Shown here: piece after piece, positions 55,563 to 64,000 of the stretch | How positions within the stretch are numbered: position 1 is the stretch's first letter | Layout of the letters: each line of letters begins with the position of its first letter | Source: Bacteroidota bacterium | GTDB lineage: Bacteria; Bacteroidota; Bacteroidia; UKL13-3 | NCBI GenBank assembly: GCA_027491085.1 | Contig: JAIXWW010000020.1 | Coordinates: forward strand, 1 to 64,000 | DNA length: 64,000 bases | Reading direction: 5' to 3' | The notes under the pieces: generated by a model | Databases searched by the model: none | Seen by the model: the letters and a program-made list of their open reading frames with translations, nothing else | What the model was told of the DNA's origin: nothing | Made by a program: the position numbers and the translations under genes

Positions 55563-57512
55563 ATGATTGCTTTAACTAATATAGCCTTTGAGTTTGGTGG
55601 ACGATACCTTTACCGCAATGCAAATTGGCACATAAAACCTAATGAACGTATAGCTTTGGTGGGACGTAACGGAACCGGAAAGTCTACTTTATTGCGTGTA
55701 ATTAATGGTGAATATGGTTTAAGCGAAGGCACTATTAGTAAGCCTAAAGACTTGACTATTGGATTTTTAAATCAGGATAATTTAAGTTTTGAAACAGAAG
55801 ATACCATTCTAAATGTGACAATGCAGGCTTTTAGTCGTGCGCTGTTTTTGGAAAAAGAAATTGAAGAAATTTTGGCCAAAATGGAAACCGACCATAGCAT
55901 GGAGATTATTACCAAATTGAGCGATGCCCAAGAGGAATTTGATAGGTTGGATGGTTATAATATGAAGCATAAGTGCGAAAAAGTATTGGAAGGACTTGGT
56001 TTTACAACAGCTCAGTTACAGCAACCATACAAAAAGTTTTCGGGAGGATGGCGTATGCGTGTAATGCTTGCCAAACTTTTATTGCAAAATCCTGATTTAC
56101 TGATGCTGGATGAGCCAACGAATCACTTGGATTTACCTACCATTAAATGGCTAGAGGAATATTTAATTGGTTACCCAGGAACAGTTATAGTGGTAAGTCA
56201 CGATATGGAATTTTTGGATAAAATGACCAATAAAACCGTGGAAGTGGCTAATTCAAACATTTACGAATACAGCGGAAACTACAGTTTTTACCTAGAGGCA
56301 AAAGATGAGCGCATGGATTTACAACAGCGCCAATTCGATAACCAACAACAATTTATACGCGAGCAAGAACGTTTTATAGCGCGTTTTAAAGCCAAAGCCA
56401 GTAAGGCTACTGCTGCTCAAAGTAGGGTTAAAATGTTGGATAAATTAGATAAAATTGAAGCGCCTGAGGATGATAATTCTGCTATCAATATTCAGTTTAG
56501 AATTGGTCAGCAAAGTAGCCGTTTGGTAGCCGAAATTAACAATGTTACCAAATCGTTCCCCGATATTGATATTGTAAAAAATGCCAATGCGCGTATTGAA
56601 CGTGGCGATAAAATAGCCTTGATTGGTGCTAACGGAAAAGGTAAATCTACCTTATTGCGCATTATTGCCGGAGTTGAAAAATATGATGGTGAGGCTAAAA
56701 TTGGTTTTAATGTAAAAGAAGCTTTTTATGCACAGCATCAATTAGAAAGTTTAGGACAACAAAACGAAATTTTAGAAGAACTAGCACACCATGCTACTGA
56801 TAGACCAGAAACTGAATTAAGAACCGTTTTGGGTTGTTTTTTATTTGCGGGTGATGATGTGTTTAAGAAAATAAAAGTACTGAGTGGAGGTGAAAAAGCA
56901 CGTGTGGCATTGGCTAAAACGTTACTAACCGAAGCTAATTTTTTATTGCTAGATGAGCCTACCAATCACTTGGATATGCGAAGCATTAATATATTAAGCC
57001 AAGCATTACAAGCTTATGAAGGAACTTTTATAACGGTAAGTCACGATAGGCATTTTATAAGCCAAATAGCCAATAAAATTTGGTATATCGAAAACTTAGA
57101 ACTAAAAGAATATCCAGGAACTTACGCTGAATACGAAGAATGGCGCTTAAAAAACGAAGCATTGAATTTGGCAGCTAATAAAGATGCTGCAAAAGCACCT
57201 AAAAAAGCGGAACCTATTGTAGTAGCTAAGCCTGTGGAAGTAAAACCGGTGGTTAATGAAAACAAACCTAAGTTAAGCAATAACCAAATTCAAAAAATTA
57301 AAACCGATTTTGAACAAGCGGAAAAACAATTGGAAAAACTAAAACAACAATTAACAGCGGTAGAAGAAAGTTTTGCAAAACCTGAAGTAGCAAGTAATGC
57401 AGCTGAGTTAAATAAAAAACAATTGGAGATGAGTGTTTTGAAAAAACAAATTGCGGAGCAAGAAAACATCTACGAAAGGGCTTTTGAAGCCATGATGGAA
57501 TTGGAAGCTTAG
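55563..57512 (+). CDS. ABC-F family ATPase
   Basis: The 649-aa protein has two ABC domains without transmembrane parts. The first has Walker A GRNGTGKST (about 34-42), signature KFSGGWRMR and Walker B LLMLDEPTNHLD. The second has GANGKGKST (about 357) and VLSGGEKARVALAKT with LLLDEPTNHLD. A charged linker joins them, and the C-terminal coiled coil runs from about 560 to 645. ABC-F proteins act on the ribosome (EttA, Uup, YbiT, YheS, or antibiotic-resistance types). The C-terminal coiled coil is most like Uup/YheS. A housekeeping role is more likely than resistance, but not certain. Confidence 0.93.
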   Translation: MIALTNIAFEFGGRYLYRNANWHIKPNERIALVGRNGTGKSTLLRVINGEYGLSEGTISKPKDLTIGFLNQDNLSFETEDTILNVTMQAFSRALFLEKEIEEILAKMETDHSMEIITKLSDAQEEFDRLDGYNMKHKCEKVLEGLGFTTAQLQQPYKKFSGGWRMRVMLAKLLLQNPDLLMLDEPTNHLDLPTIKWLEEYLIGYPGTVIVVSHDMEFLDKMTNKTVEVANSNIYEYSGNYSFYLEAKDERMDLQQRQFDNQQQFIREQERFIARFKAKASKATAAQSRVKMLDKLDKIEAPEDDNSAINIQFRIGQQSSRLVAEINNVTKSFPDIDIVKNANARIERGDKIALIGANGKGKSTLLRIIAGVEKYDGEAKIGFNVKEAFYAQHQLESLGQQNEILEELAHHATDRPETELRTVLGCFLFAGDDVFKKIKVLSGGEKARVALAKTLLTEANFLLLDEPTNHLDMRSINILSQALQAYEGTFITVSHDRHFISQIANKIWYIENLELKEYPGTYAEYEEWRLKNEALNLAANKDAAKAPKKAEPIVVAKPVEVKPVVNENKPKLSNNQIQKIKTDFEQAEKQLEKLKQQLTAVEESFAKPEVASNAAELNKKQLEMSVLKKQIAEQENIYERAFEAMMELEA

Positions 57513-57525
57513 AAAATTATAAAAC

Positions 57526-57557
57526 GAAACGGTGTATGTTTACCCATGCACCGTTTC
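57526..57557. terminator. Shared hairpin between the ABC-F gene and miaE
   Basis: GAAACGGTGTATG pairs with CATGCACCGTTTC (one T.G pair) around TTTACC. The right arm is inside the last codons of miaE. No long T-run follows on either strand, so termination may be weak. Confidence 0.6.
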
Positions 57558-58121
57558 TTGTTTGCCATAATTGGCAATAACTTTTGCTTCGTATTCCAGC
57601 CATTCTTTCCAACGTTTATCAACGTCTACATCTTTTCCATATTTACGCGCATAGCCAATAAATGTGGTATAATGACTGGCTTCGCTTGCCATTAAATCGT
57701 AATAAAATTTAGAAAGTTCTTCATCCTTAATATTTTCAGAAAGCACTTTAAAACGCTCGCAACTTCTTGCTTCAATCATGGCCGAAAAAAGCATTCTATC
57801 TACAAAACTTGCATTGCGGCTTCCACCTTTTTGCATAAATTGATACAGTTCGTTTACATAACTGTCTTTGCGTTCGCGGCCTAAAGTGTAGCCACGTTCT
57901 TTTATAATATTAAACACCATTTCAAAATGGCTAATTTCTTCCTTTACCAAATCTAATAAATCTGCCACCAAATCAGTTAACTCCGGATTGTAAGTAATAA
58001 TGGTAATGGCGTTACTGGCTGCTTTTTGTTCGCACCAAGCATGGTCGGTTAATATTTCTTCTAAATTACTTTCTACTATATTTACCCAACGTGGGTCGGT
58101 TGGAAGTTTAAGTCCTAACAT
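57540..58121 (-). CDS. miaE: tRNA-(ms2io6A)-hydroxylase
   Basis: The 193-aa protein is a ferritin-like di-iron hydroxylase. Iron-ligand patterns are visible: a Glu near DHAWCEQKAASNA, EEISHFEMV (E-x-x-H), EARSCERF and SEASHYTTF (E-x-x-H). MiaE hydroxylates the isopentenyl group of A37 in some tRNAs. The length and the opening LGLKLPTDPRWVNIVE are typical. It is in an operon with the gene at 58135, 13 bases upstream. Confidence 0.93.
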   Translation of the reverse strand: MLGLKLPTDPRWVNIVESNLEEILTDHAWCEQKAASNAITIITYNPELTDLVADLLDLVKEEISHFEMVFNIIKERGYTLGRERKDSYVNELYQFMQKGGSRNASFVDRMLFSAMIEARSCERFKVLSENIKDEELSKFYYDLMASEASHYTTFIGYARKYGKDVDVDKRWKEWLEYEAKVIANYGKQETVHG

Positions 58122-58134
58122 GTTTAATTAAAAA

Positions 58135-58626
58135 TTATTTGTTTAATAAATCAATTTCTTTTTGGTAATCGTATTGCAAATCCTCGTGCAAGGTGCTGAG
58201 CGATTCATTTATTTTTTTGAGTTGCGCTTTGTATAAATTATACAAAACGGTACTCTTTCTAAAATCAATACCAGTATTATCTAATTCTTTGCAAAAGTGC
58301 ACCAATAGTTCAATATTAGTAGTTGCCTTTGCTGAGTATTTTGCATTTTTATTGGCCAATCGTAATATTTTTCTGATTATTTTTTTAGCAAAGTACAAAT
58401 TACTTCTGTTCATTTCTGCAAACAGTTCAGTCATTTCTTGTTTCACACCATCAATAAATTGAGTTTCATCGTGGGTTTGAAATAATAGGTAATTTAAAAA
58501 CTCCTTATTGTCTTTTTTATACTTGGCTATTTTGGTGCAAAGTTCTACCAATTGCGCAGCATGAAGCGTTTGTAATTCTTTTTTTATTTCAGAAATAGAG
58601 GCAGTTTGCATAAAATTGGGCTGCAA
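58135..58626 (-). CDS. Conserved hypothetical helical protein
   Basis: The 163-aa protein (start M1 or M6 at 58611) is basic and almost wholly helical: ASISEIKKELQTLHAAQLVE, MTELFAEMNRSNLYFAKKII, RLANKNAKYSAKATTNIELL. I know it as a recurrent unnamed family in Bacteroidota, but I cannot name a domain. It is upstream of miaE with 13 bases between and divergent from the desaturase gene. A nucleic-acid or protein-binding role would be speculation. Confidence 0.65.
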   Translation of the reverse strand: MQPNFMQTASISEIKKELQTLHAAQLVELCTKIAKYKKDNKEFLNYLLFQTHDETQFIDGVKQEMTELFAEMNRSNLYFAKKIIRKILRLANKNAKYSAKATTNIELLVHFCKELDNTGIDFRKSTVLYNLYKAQLKKINESLSTLHEDLQYDYQKEIDLLNK

Positions 58627-58765
58627 TGTTATTGATAAAACTTTATATTCAAAAAATATAGTTTTTTGATCGAGTTGTTTTGTTTTAAAATTTTGATAAT
58701 AAAAATTACATTTTGATTACGTTTTTACATGTTGATTTTCAACTCAAAGTAGTTTTCTTTGTAAT

Positions 58766-59881
58766 ATGTCACATTTAAAGGAGCAAGTTAAGTTTATAGA
58801 CAAAAATAAAACAGGTTTTTATTCCATTTTAAAAAAGCGTGTAGATCAATATTTTATTGAAAACAATATTTCAAAACACGCCAATACAAGCATGGTTTTA
58901 AAAACCATTATTCTTTTAAGTGCATATATTTTACCATTCGTAATTTTATTGGCTTTTAAGCCAGGTTTTGGCATTAGTTTATTGCTTTGGAGTGCAATGG
59001 GCATTAGCCTTGCGGGTATTGGCATGAGCGTAATGCACGATGCCAATCATGGGGCTTACTCAGCAAATAAAAATGTAAATTATTGGTTAGGACATTCGTT
59101 AAATTTACTAGGTGGTTCGGTGTTTAATTGGAAATTACAGCACAATATTTTACACCATACTTATACCAATATTACTCATTTAGATGATGATATTTCCGAC
59201 AGATTGGTTTTAAAATTTTCGCCACATACCAAGCAGAAAAGTTTCCATCAGTTCCAATGGATTTATGCTTTCTTTTTTTATGGTTTGCTCACTTTTTATT
59301 GGGCTGTAGCTAAAGATTTTATTCAGTTTTACCAGTTTTCTAAAAATGGCGTAAACAGTGCTTCTAAAAAGGAGAATGTGGCTATTCTTTCTAAAATTAT
59401 TGGTATCAAAATATTTTATTTTATAGTCATGTTTTTAGTGCCAACTTATGTGTTTCAAATTCCGTTTTGGCAAGTATTTACAGGCTTTATGCTGATGCAT
59501 TTTTTTTCAGGATTAATTTTAACTACTGTTTTTCAATTAGCACATACTGTTGAACATACCGATCATCCAATGCCTAATGCAGATGGAATTATTGAAAACG
59601 ACTGGGCTATTCATCAATTAAATACCACAGTTAATTTTTCGCCCAATAACAAATTGCTTTCGTGGTATGTAGGAGGTTTAAATTATCAAGTGGAGCATCA
59701 TTTGTTTCAAAAAGTATCGCATGTGCATTACCCAGCCATTGCTAAAATAGTAAAACAAACTGCCAAAGAATTTGGAGTGCCTTATTTAGAAAATAAAACT
59801 CTTTTTGGTGCCATTGGTTCTCATATTGCCTACCTAAAACAATTGGGCAAATTACCTAATTTGCACGAAGCAATTGGTTAG
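58766..59881 (+). CDS. Fatty acid desaturase (acyl-CoA/acyl-lipid type)
   Basis: The 371-aa membrane protein carries the three histidine boxes of di-iron desaturases: HDANHG (about 92), HNILHHTYTN (about 127) and QVEHHLF (about 310). Four hydrophobic segments are arranged in pairs. The Q-V-E-H-H form of the third box is typical of front-end (delta-5/delta-6) or linoleoyl-CoA-like desaturases, although no cytochrome b5 domain is present. It introduces double bonds into membrane lipids, often in response to cold. TTGA at 58732 and a TTTG at 58758 could be its promoter. Regulation is not otherwise visible. Confidence 0.92.
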   Translation: MSHLKEQVKFIDKNKTGFYSILKKRVDQYFIENNISKHANTSMVLKTIILLSAYILPFVILLAFKPGFGISLLLWSAMGISLAGIGMSVMHDANHGAYSANKNVNYWLGHSLNLLGGSVFNWKLQHNILHHTYTNITHLDDDISDRLVLKFSPHTKQKSFHQFQWIYAFFFYGLLTFYWAVAKDFIQFYQFSKNGVNSASKKENVAILSKIIGIKIFYFIVMFLVPTYVFQIPFWQVFTGFMLMHFFSGLILTTVFQLAHTVEHTDHPMPNADGIIENDWAIHQLNTTVNFSPNNKLLSWYVGGLNYQVEHHLFQKVSHVHYPAIAKIVKQTAKEFGVPYLENKTLFGAIGSHIAYLKQLGKLPNLHEAIG

Positions 59882-59974
59882 TTTAATGCCAAAGGATAAA
59901 GCCTTTTGGGATTTTTTTTCAAAAAAATTAACACAATCGTCACATACAAATAGTATATTAGCACGATTTTTTAA

Positions 59975-60394
59975 TTGAAAAAGTTCGCGCTAGATATTAC
60001 AGATGAGGAAGAAACACTTTTTTACGGATTGCTAAGCAATGAAAAAGTGTCGCGCCTAGCATGGTTATTAAACCATTCACTCGAAATAAATTTGGCTCGA
60101 GTTGATAGCATTGAATGGTATAACGAATCGGAAAGAGAATATTTTTATTTCAATAAATTTATTTATAACGATGAGCTAAACCACTTAACTTACACACTAT
60201 TTGCCAATTCCGATGAAAGTAAAATTCTTTTTACAGAATTAAGAGCCATGCAATACTTTATTTTAATTGAAGGTGGACTATCTTTTTTTGATGAAAAATT
60301 ATTTTTAAAACAAGTAAAAACTATTTCTGAAATTCAGCTTGTTAGTTTAATAGACCAAACAAGGCTAAAACAGAAAGTAAATTTAATATTATAA
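59975..60394 (+). CDS. IPExxxVDY-family-like protein (TTG start)
   Basis: This 139-aa protein starts at TTG 59975, with a TAA just before it in the same frame and no suitable ATG nearby. It begins MKKFALDITDEEETLFYGLL, is acidic, with no signal peptide, and contains FSNSDES-like blocks and a C-terminal ISEIQLVSLIDQ. Position directly upstream of pyk (18 bases) and size match the IPExxxVDY family, which in Bacteroidota is commonly found there, but the eponymous motif is diverged here. Function is unknown; coupling to pyruvate kinase expression is inferred only from spacing. Confidence 0.6.
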   Translation: MKKFALDITDEEETLFYGLLSNEKVSRLAWLLNHSLEINLARVDSIEWYNESEREYFYFNKFIYNDELNHLTYTLFANSDESKILFTELRAMQYFILIEGGLSFFDEKLFLKQVKTISEIQLVSLIDQTRLKQKVNLIL

Positions 60395-60412
60395 AAAAAT
60401 TATAGAAGAGAG

Positions 60413-61849
60413 ATGAGTAAAGCACTTTTTAACCGTACCAAAATTGTGGCCACTATTGGGCCAGCTACCAGCAGTTTAGAAAATTTAAAAGCCATTATTA
60501 ACGAAGGAGTTGATGTTTGTCGTTTAAATTTTTCACATGGTTCTTATGCCGATCATCAGCAGGTTATTGATAATATTAGGCAAGCCAATCAGGATTTAGG
60601 AACTAATGTTTGTATGCTATTAGATTTACAAGGTCCTAAGTTACGTGTTGGTGAAATGGAAAATGGTAAGGTAGAGTTAATTCAAGGTGAAATAATTGAA
60701 GTAACTACCGAAAAATGCATTGGAACGAGTAACCGCATTTATATCAATTTTGAAAATTTACCTAAAGATGTAAATCCAGGCGAACGCATTTTGTTAGATG
60801 ATGGAAAACTGGAATTAAAAGTAATTGAAACCAATAAGAAAAACTTGGTGAAGGCCGAAGTTGTTTTTGGAGGATGGCTTTCAAATAAAAAAGGATTTAA
60901 CTTACCTAATACCAAAATGAGTATTCCAAGTATGACTCAAAAAGATTTGGATGATTTGAAGTTTGGTTTGGATAATAAAGTAGAGTGGGTGGCCCTTTCA
61001 TTTGTAAGAAATGAACATGATGTAGTTTTTATAAAAAATATTATTGAATTAAACGATTGGAAACCACGTGTAATTTCAAAAATAGAAAAGCCAGAAGCAG
61101 TGGCCAATATTGATAAAATCATTGCAGCCTCTGATGGAATTATGGTAGCGCGTGGCGATTTAGGTGTAGAAATGCCTATGGAACAAGTTCCTGTTATTCA
61201 AAAACGCATTGTTAAAAAGTGCATTGAAGCAAGCAAGCCTGTAATTATTGCTACGCAAATGATGGAAAGCATGATTGTAAGTCCAGTGCCTACTCGTGCT
61301 GAGTTAAACGATATTGCCAATGCAGTAATGGATGGTGCCGATGCAGTAATGTTAAGTGCCGAAACTTCGGTGGGTGCATATCCGGTTAATGCCATCAGCT
61401 ACATGCGCAGAACCATTATGGAGGTAGAAACAGGAACCAATGCGCCTTATTTTAAAGGAACTAGGCCTACAGAAGATAGCGAAACCTTTTTATCAGATGA
61501 AATTTGTTTTACAGCAGTAAGAGTTAGCGACCATTTAAAAGCAAGCGCCATTGTGGGTATGACTTTTTCGGGTTATTCAGCTTACAAAATTTCATCATTC
61601 CGCCCAAAAGCAAGCATTTTTATTTTTACTACCAACCCACGTTTGGTTAATACTTTAAGTTTGGTTTGGGGCGTGCGTGGCTTTTTATACCGCGAGTTTG
61701 AAAGTACCGATGACTCCATGCAAGATGTAAATAATAACCTGTTAAAAGGTGGTTATATTCAAAAGGGACAATTGGTAATTAATACCGCAAGTATGCCAAT
61801 CATTGAACGTAACAGGGTAAATACTATCAAGATTTCTGAAATTAAATAA
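60413..61849 (+). CDS. pyk: Pyruvate kinase
   Basis: The 478-aa enzyme transfers phosphate from PEP to ADP, the last step of glycolysis. Motifs are TKIVATIGPA, RLNFSHG, LDLQGPKLRVG, ISKIEKPEAV (catalytic Lys) and GIMVARGDLGVEM, with MMESMIVSPVPTRAEL and DAVMLSAETSVG of the active site. The B domain and the C-terminal allosteric domain are present. Length is typical. It is 18 bases after the IPExxxVDY-like gene and seven before a small lipoprotein gene. Confidence 0.97.
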   Translation: MSKALFNRTKIVATIGPATSSLENLKAIINEGVDVCRLNFSHGSYADHQQVIDNIRQANQDLGTNVCMLLDLQGPKLRVGEMENGKVELIQGEIIEVTTEKCIGTSNRIYINFENLPKDVNPGERILLDDGKLELKVIETNKKNLVKAEVVFGGWLSNKKGFNLPNTKMSIPSMTQKDLDDLKFGLDNKVEWVALSFVRNEHDVVFIKNIIELNDWKPRVISKIEKPEAVANIDKIIAASDGIMVARGDLGVEMPMEQVPVIQKRIVKKCIEASKPVIIATQMMESMIVSPVPTRAELNDIANAVMDGADAVMLSAETSVGAYPVNAISYMRRTIMEVETGTNAPYFKGTRPTEDSETFLSDEICFTAVRVSDHLKASAIVGMTFSGYSAYKISSFRPKASIFIFTTNPRLVNTLSLVWGVRGFLYREFESTDDSMQDVNNNLLKGGYIQKGQLVINTASMPIIERNRVNTIKISEIK

Positions 61850-61855
61850 TACATT

Positions 61856-62239
61856 ATGAATAAGTTATTTGCTATAATAATATTAGCTTTTATGGTTTCA
61901 TCTTGCACCAAAACCGAAACCATTGCTACTCCTTCGCAAACCATTGTAACCAACGATAGTTCACAGTTTAGCGGAAGGCTACAGGTAGTGGTTTTAGATG
62001 GAACCAATAACAATACCCAAATTAATGGTGCACAAGTATTTTTGTATCCAACTTACGAAGATTTAAAGCGCAATTTTTATTTAAATACCATTTCTACCGT
62101 AGGTGGTACAGCCGATTTTGGTTTTATACTGCAAGGCAATTATTACTTAAGGGCTCAAAGTGGCACCAAAAGCGATACCAATGTAGTGCAAGTATTGGGA
62201 CAAAAAACCATTACCAGAACCATGATTGTTCGTCAATAA
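61856..62239 (+). CDS. Small lipoprotein of unknown function
   Basis: The 127-aa protein has a lipoprotein signal ending VSSC (Cys17), then Thr/Ser-rich linker and a beta-sandwich-like domain (about 40-125) with VVVLDGTNNNTQINGAQVFL and GNYYLRAQSGT, similar to carboxypeptidase regulatory-like folds. It should be membrane anchored. It starts seven bases after pyk, so it may share its transcript, and is nine bases before the DUF2480 gene. Confidence 0.75.
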   Translation: MNKLFAIIILAFMVSSCTKTETIATPSQTIVTNDSSQFSGRLQVVVLDGTNNNTQINGAQVFLYPTYEDLKRNFYLNTISTVGGTADFGFILQGNYYLRAQSGTKSDTNVVQVLGQKTITRTMIVRQ

Positions 62240-62248
62240 TGTAATAAA

Positions 62249-62767
62249 ATGGATTTAGCAGAATTAGATTTAATTGAAAATAAAGTAGCTAACAGTGGCC
62301 TTATTACCATTGATTTAGAAACCTTGCGCCATTCAGGCAAAAGGGTTTTGTTCGATATTAAAGATTGGCTTTTTAGGGAAATGATTTTAAAGGAAAAAGA
62401 CTTTAGAGATTTTGTTAAAAACCACGATTGGAGCCAATACCAGAACCAAAATATAGCTTTTTATTGCAGTACCGATGCCATAGTGCCTACTTGGGCCTAC
62501 ATGCTTTTGGCCAGCGCGGTGCAGCCGTATGCCAACAAATATGTGTTTGGCAATTTAGAACAACTTGAAATAGCATTGTATAACGATGCCATTACACAAT
62601 TGAACCCTGCCGATTATGCCGACAAACGCATTATTTTAAAAGGATGTAGCCAAAATGAGTTACCCATTGCCGCTTATGTAGCCATGAGCAATAAATTATT
62701 GCCAGTGGTAAAAAGTTTAATGTATGGCGAAGCTTGTAGCAATGTACCTATTTATAAAAAACGATAA
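62249..62767 (+). CDS. DUF2480 family protein
   Basis: The 172-aa protein matches DUF2480, a family largely restricted to Bacteroidota: IENKVANSGLITIDLE, VLFDIKDWLFREMILKEKDF, IAFYCSTDAIVPTWAYMLLA and LKGCSQNELPIAAYVAM. The two Cys residues (FYCST, KGCSQ) are conserved in the family and may be a metal or redox site. No function is known. Adjacent to a TrpF-like gene on the same strand with a 9-base gap, which suggests a functional link. Confidence 0.88.
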   Translation: MDLAELDLIENKVANSGLITIDLETLRHSGKRVLFDIKDWLFREMILKEKDFRDFVKNHDWSQYQNQNIAFYCSTDAIVPTWAYMLLASAVQPYANKYVFGNLEQLEIALYNDAITQLNPADYADKRIILKGCSQNELPIAAYVAMSNKLLPVVKSLMYGEACSNVPIYKKR

Positions 62768-62776
62768 AAGAATTAA

Positions 62777-63394
62777 ATGAATCAAAACGTAAAAATTAAG
62801 TTGGGTAATATTACCAACTTAAGCGATGCCCGCTTTGCAGCCGCAGCTGGCATTGATTATATGGGTTTTTGTTTTGACCCTCAAAGTGTAAGTTATATTC
62901 CGCCAGTTAAAGCCAAAGAAATTATTGATTGGACTACCGGATGTTTTGTAGTGGCTGAGTTTGGAAACCAAACCATGAAAGAAGTGGCCGATATAGTTGA
63001 CATGTTAAACATTGATATTTTAGAACTAAACAACGATTTATTCCCAACCGATTTAGCCGAAATAGACAAGCCAATTATAAAAAAAATTGATACCAGTTTA
63101 TTGGATGTAACTGCGCTTCATAAAATTTTTGAAGCTTTTGCCGATAAAGTAGATGCTTTTCATTTATATGCAAGCAATGTACATAGCTTGAGTGCAGACG
63201 ATTTAAAACAAATATGTGTCAATAACAAAATAGTTTGGGGATACAGTACCACGCCTGAAAACATAAAAGAAACATTGGCTACTTACCAACCGTATGCCTT
63301 AAACATAATAGGAGGCGATGAAGAAAAAACAGGACTTAAAGACTTTGAAGAATTGAACAATGTATTAGATGCATTGGGATTATACGAAGCATAA
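62777..63394 (+). CDS. TrpF-like protein lacking the catalytic cysteine
   Basis: The 205-aa TIM-barrel protein resembles phosphoribosylanthranilate isomerase: LGNITNLSDARFAAAAGIDYMGFCFDP aligns with the TrpF start, and GGDEEKTGLKDFEEL with its GVE-PG-KD end. But the family KICGIT box, which carries the catalytic Cys7, reads KLGNIT here. The Asp expected in the middle (LLDT-like) is not visible either. So tryptophan synthesis activity is doubtful. No trp gene is nearby, and the neighbour is DUF2480. It may be a repurposed paralog; I am fairly sure of the fold, not of the function. Confidence 0.75.
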   Translation: MNQNVKIKLGNITNLSDARFAAAAGIDYMGFCFDPQSVSYIPPVKAKEIIDWTTGCFVVAEFGNQTMKEVADIVDMLNIDILELNNDLFPTDLAEIDKPIIKKIDTSLLDVTALHKIFEAFADKVDAFHLYASNVHSLSADDLKQICVNNKIVWGYSTTPENIKETLATYQPYALNIIGGDEEKTGLKDFEELNNVLDALGLYEA

Positions 63395-63416
63395 TTATTG
63401 TATGATTCAACATTAT

Positions 63417-63456
63417 AAAAAAAAACTATCAGGTCTCAAACTTGGTAGCTTTTTTT
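63417..63456 (+). terminator. Terminator after the TrpF-like gene
   Basis: CTATCAGG pairs with CTTGGTAG (two G.T pairs) around TCTCAAA, with a long A-run before and seven T after. Confidence 0.8.
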
Positions 63457-63522
63457 GTGCGGTATAGTAAATAGTTCTTGTTGCTTTACCGAAATTCATT
63501 AAAGCTTCAATTTGAATTTTTT

Positions 63523-64000
63523 TTAGAATTCTTTCGCGGAAAGTTCTTTAATCAAGTTCCCATTTATATCAAATAAACAATTTTGAGTATATCTTCCTTT
63601 ACTCTCAATTTGTCCTTGATTTTTTTTTGTCTCAATACCTGTGATTTGAACTTCAATACCTTTCGCAGTTACTTTTTGTAACCACCCTGCTTTGAAGAAA
63701 ACTAATTTGTTTGTCTTGAAATTATAATAGTGAATTGCTGGACAAACTGTCCAACCGTTTGTTTGAAAATACAATCTCTCCCCGTTATTTGTTAAACTAG
63801 GATACTCGAAATTGCATAAATTATTGTTTGGGTAAATACTTGAATTTGCATAGTCTGGTTTAGTTCCACCCAAACCGTCTAAACAAGTTGTAAAAATTAC
63901 TGTATCCTTTTTTGTTGTTAAGTTGAAGACGCGAATAGAAAGCTGGTCGTATGATTCTTCTCCTTCATTTTTAGCCGTTTTTGATTTTTTAATAACTCTT
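63523..64000 (-). CDS. Hypothetical protein, 5'-partial at the right edge
   Basis: The track gives only 63523-63873 from a TTG. Reading further upstream, the same frame stays open to the window edge (for example KTAKNEGEESYDQLSIRVFN and TKKDTVIFTTCLDGLGG), with no stop, so the true start lies beyond 64000. The visible part is 159 codons, beta-strand-like, with aromatic and Asn residues, ending KELSAKEF. Repeated YxNFKTNKL- and FDINGNL-type strands suggest a repeat or propeller protein. No family is assigned. It converges on the TrpF-like gene. Confidence 0.65.
   Translation of the reverse strand, partial: RVIKKSKTAKNEGEESYDQLSIRVFNLTTKKDTVIFTTCLDGLGGTKPDYANSSIYPNNNLCNFEYPSLTNNGERLYFQTNGWTVCPAIHYYNFKTNKLVFFKAGWLQKVTAKGIEVQITGIETKKNQGQIESKGRYTQNCLFDINGNLIKELSAKEF

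Overview
The window is AT-rich chromosomal DNA from a member of the Bacteroidota. Several independent signs agree. Three proteins end in type IX secretion (T9SS) type A sorting domains. Other families are typical of, or largely confined to, this phylum: a PID-CTERM-like small protein, an LruC-domain lipoprotein, DUF2480 and a probable IPExxxVDY-family protein beside pyruvate kinase. A promoter of the TTTG-N19-TAnnTTTG type lies upstream of the tRNA/tuf cluster, and gene starts lack strong Shine-Dalgarno sequences. I cannot fix class or genus from the sequence alone. I see no insertion sequence, prophage, CRISPR array or rRNA operon.

Layout. 1-4975: two tandem T9SS cargo paralogs flank a tiny PID-CTERM-like protein; a perfect 24-bp inverted repeat serves as terminator between them and convergent clpB (4977-7580). 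7581-8248 is a gene-free gap with two hairpins. 8249-12793: two tandem envelope proteins with an LSm/DUF481-like N-terminus, a CsgG/LpoB-like exported protein, and a divergent HTH protein. 12920-27784 is the information-processing core: xerC-type recombinase, hpf, tRNA-Thr/Tyr/Gly/Thr, tuf, tRNA-Trp, secE, nusG, rplKAJL, rpoB (TTG start) and rpoC, closed by a strong terminator. 27893-32858: two GNAT acetyltransferases, a glycosyltransferase, a coiled-coil membrane protein, and a bactofilin-rsmE-PAP2 operon. 33122-37031: RRM protein, engB, aroE and a large LruC lipoprotein. 37181-44161: response regulator, 1156-aa hybrid histidine kinase, DUF3050 protein, EamA and MATE transporters.

44506-50735 looks like a chemical-stress island: lipocalin, DJ-1/PfpI, aldehyde dehydrogenase (3' end frameshifted), SOUL, Old Yellow Enzyme, then an ArsR/AHSA1/VOC trio with a candidate operator. 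51032-54856 holds poorly characterised exported and cytoplasmic proteins. 55563-63394 is housekeeping: ABC-F ATPase, miaE, fatty-acid desaturase, an IPExxxVDY-like protein, pyk, a lipoprotein, DUF2480 and a TrpF-like protein without the catalytic cysteine. A gene running off the right edge (63523-64000, minus) is 5'-partial.

The right half differs from the left in its intergenic DNA. It carries a dense set of short palindromes, REP-like hairpins and small tandem repeats (44201-44269, 49030-49350, 52941-53082, 53790-53890, 54947-55506). No transposase in the window accounts for them. I did not find a clear undescribed multi-gene system. The best leads are the T9SS/PID-CTERM trio, the non-canonical TrpF homolog next to DUF2480, the hairpin array at 49030-49350, and the aldehyde dehydrogenase frameshift.
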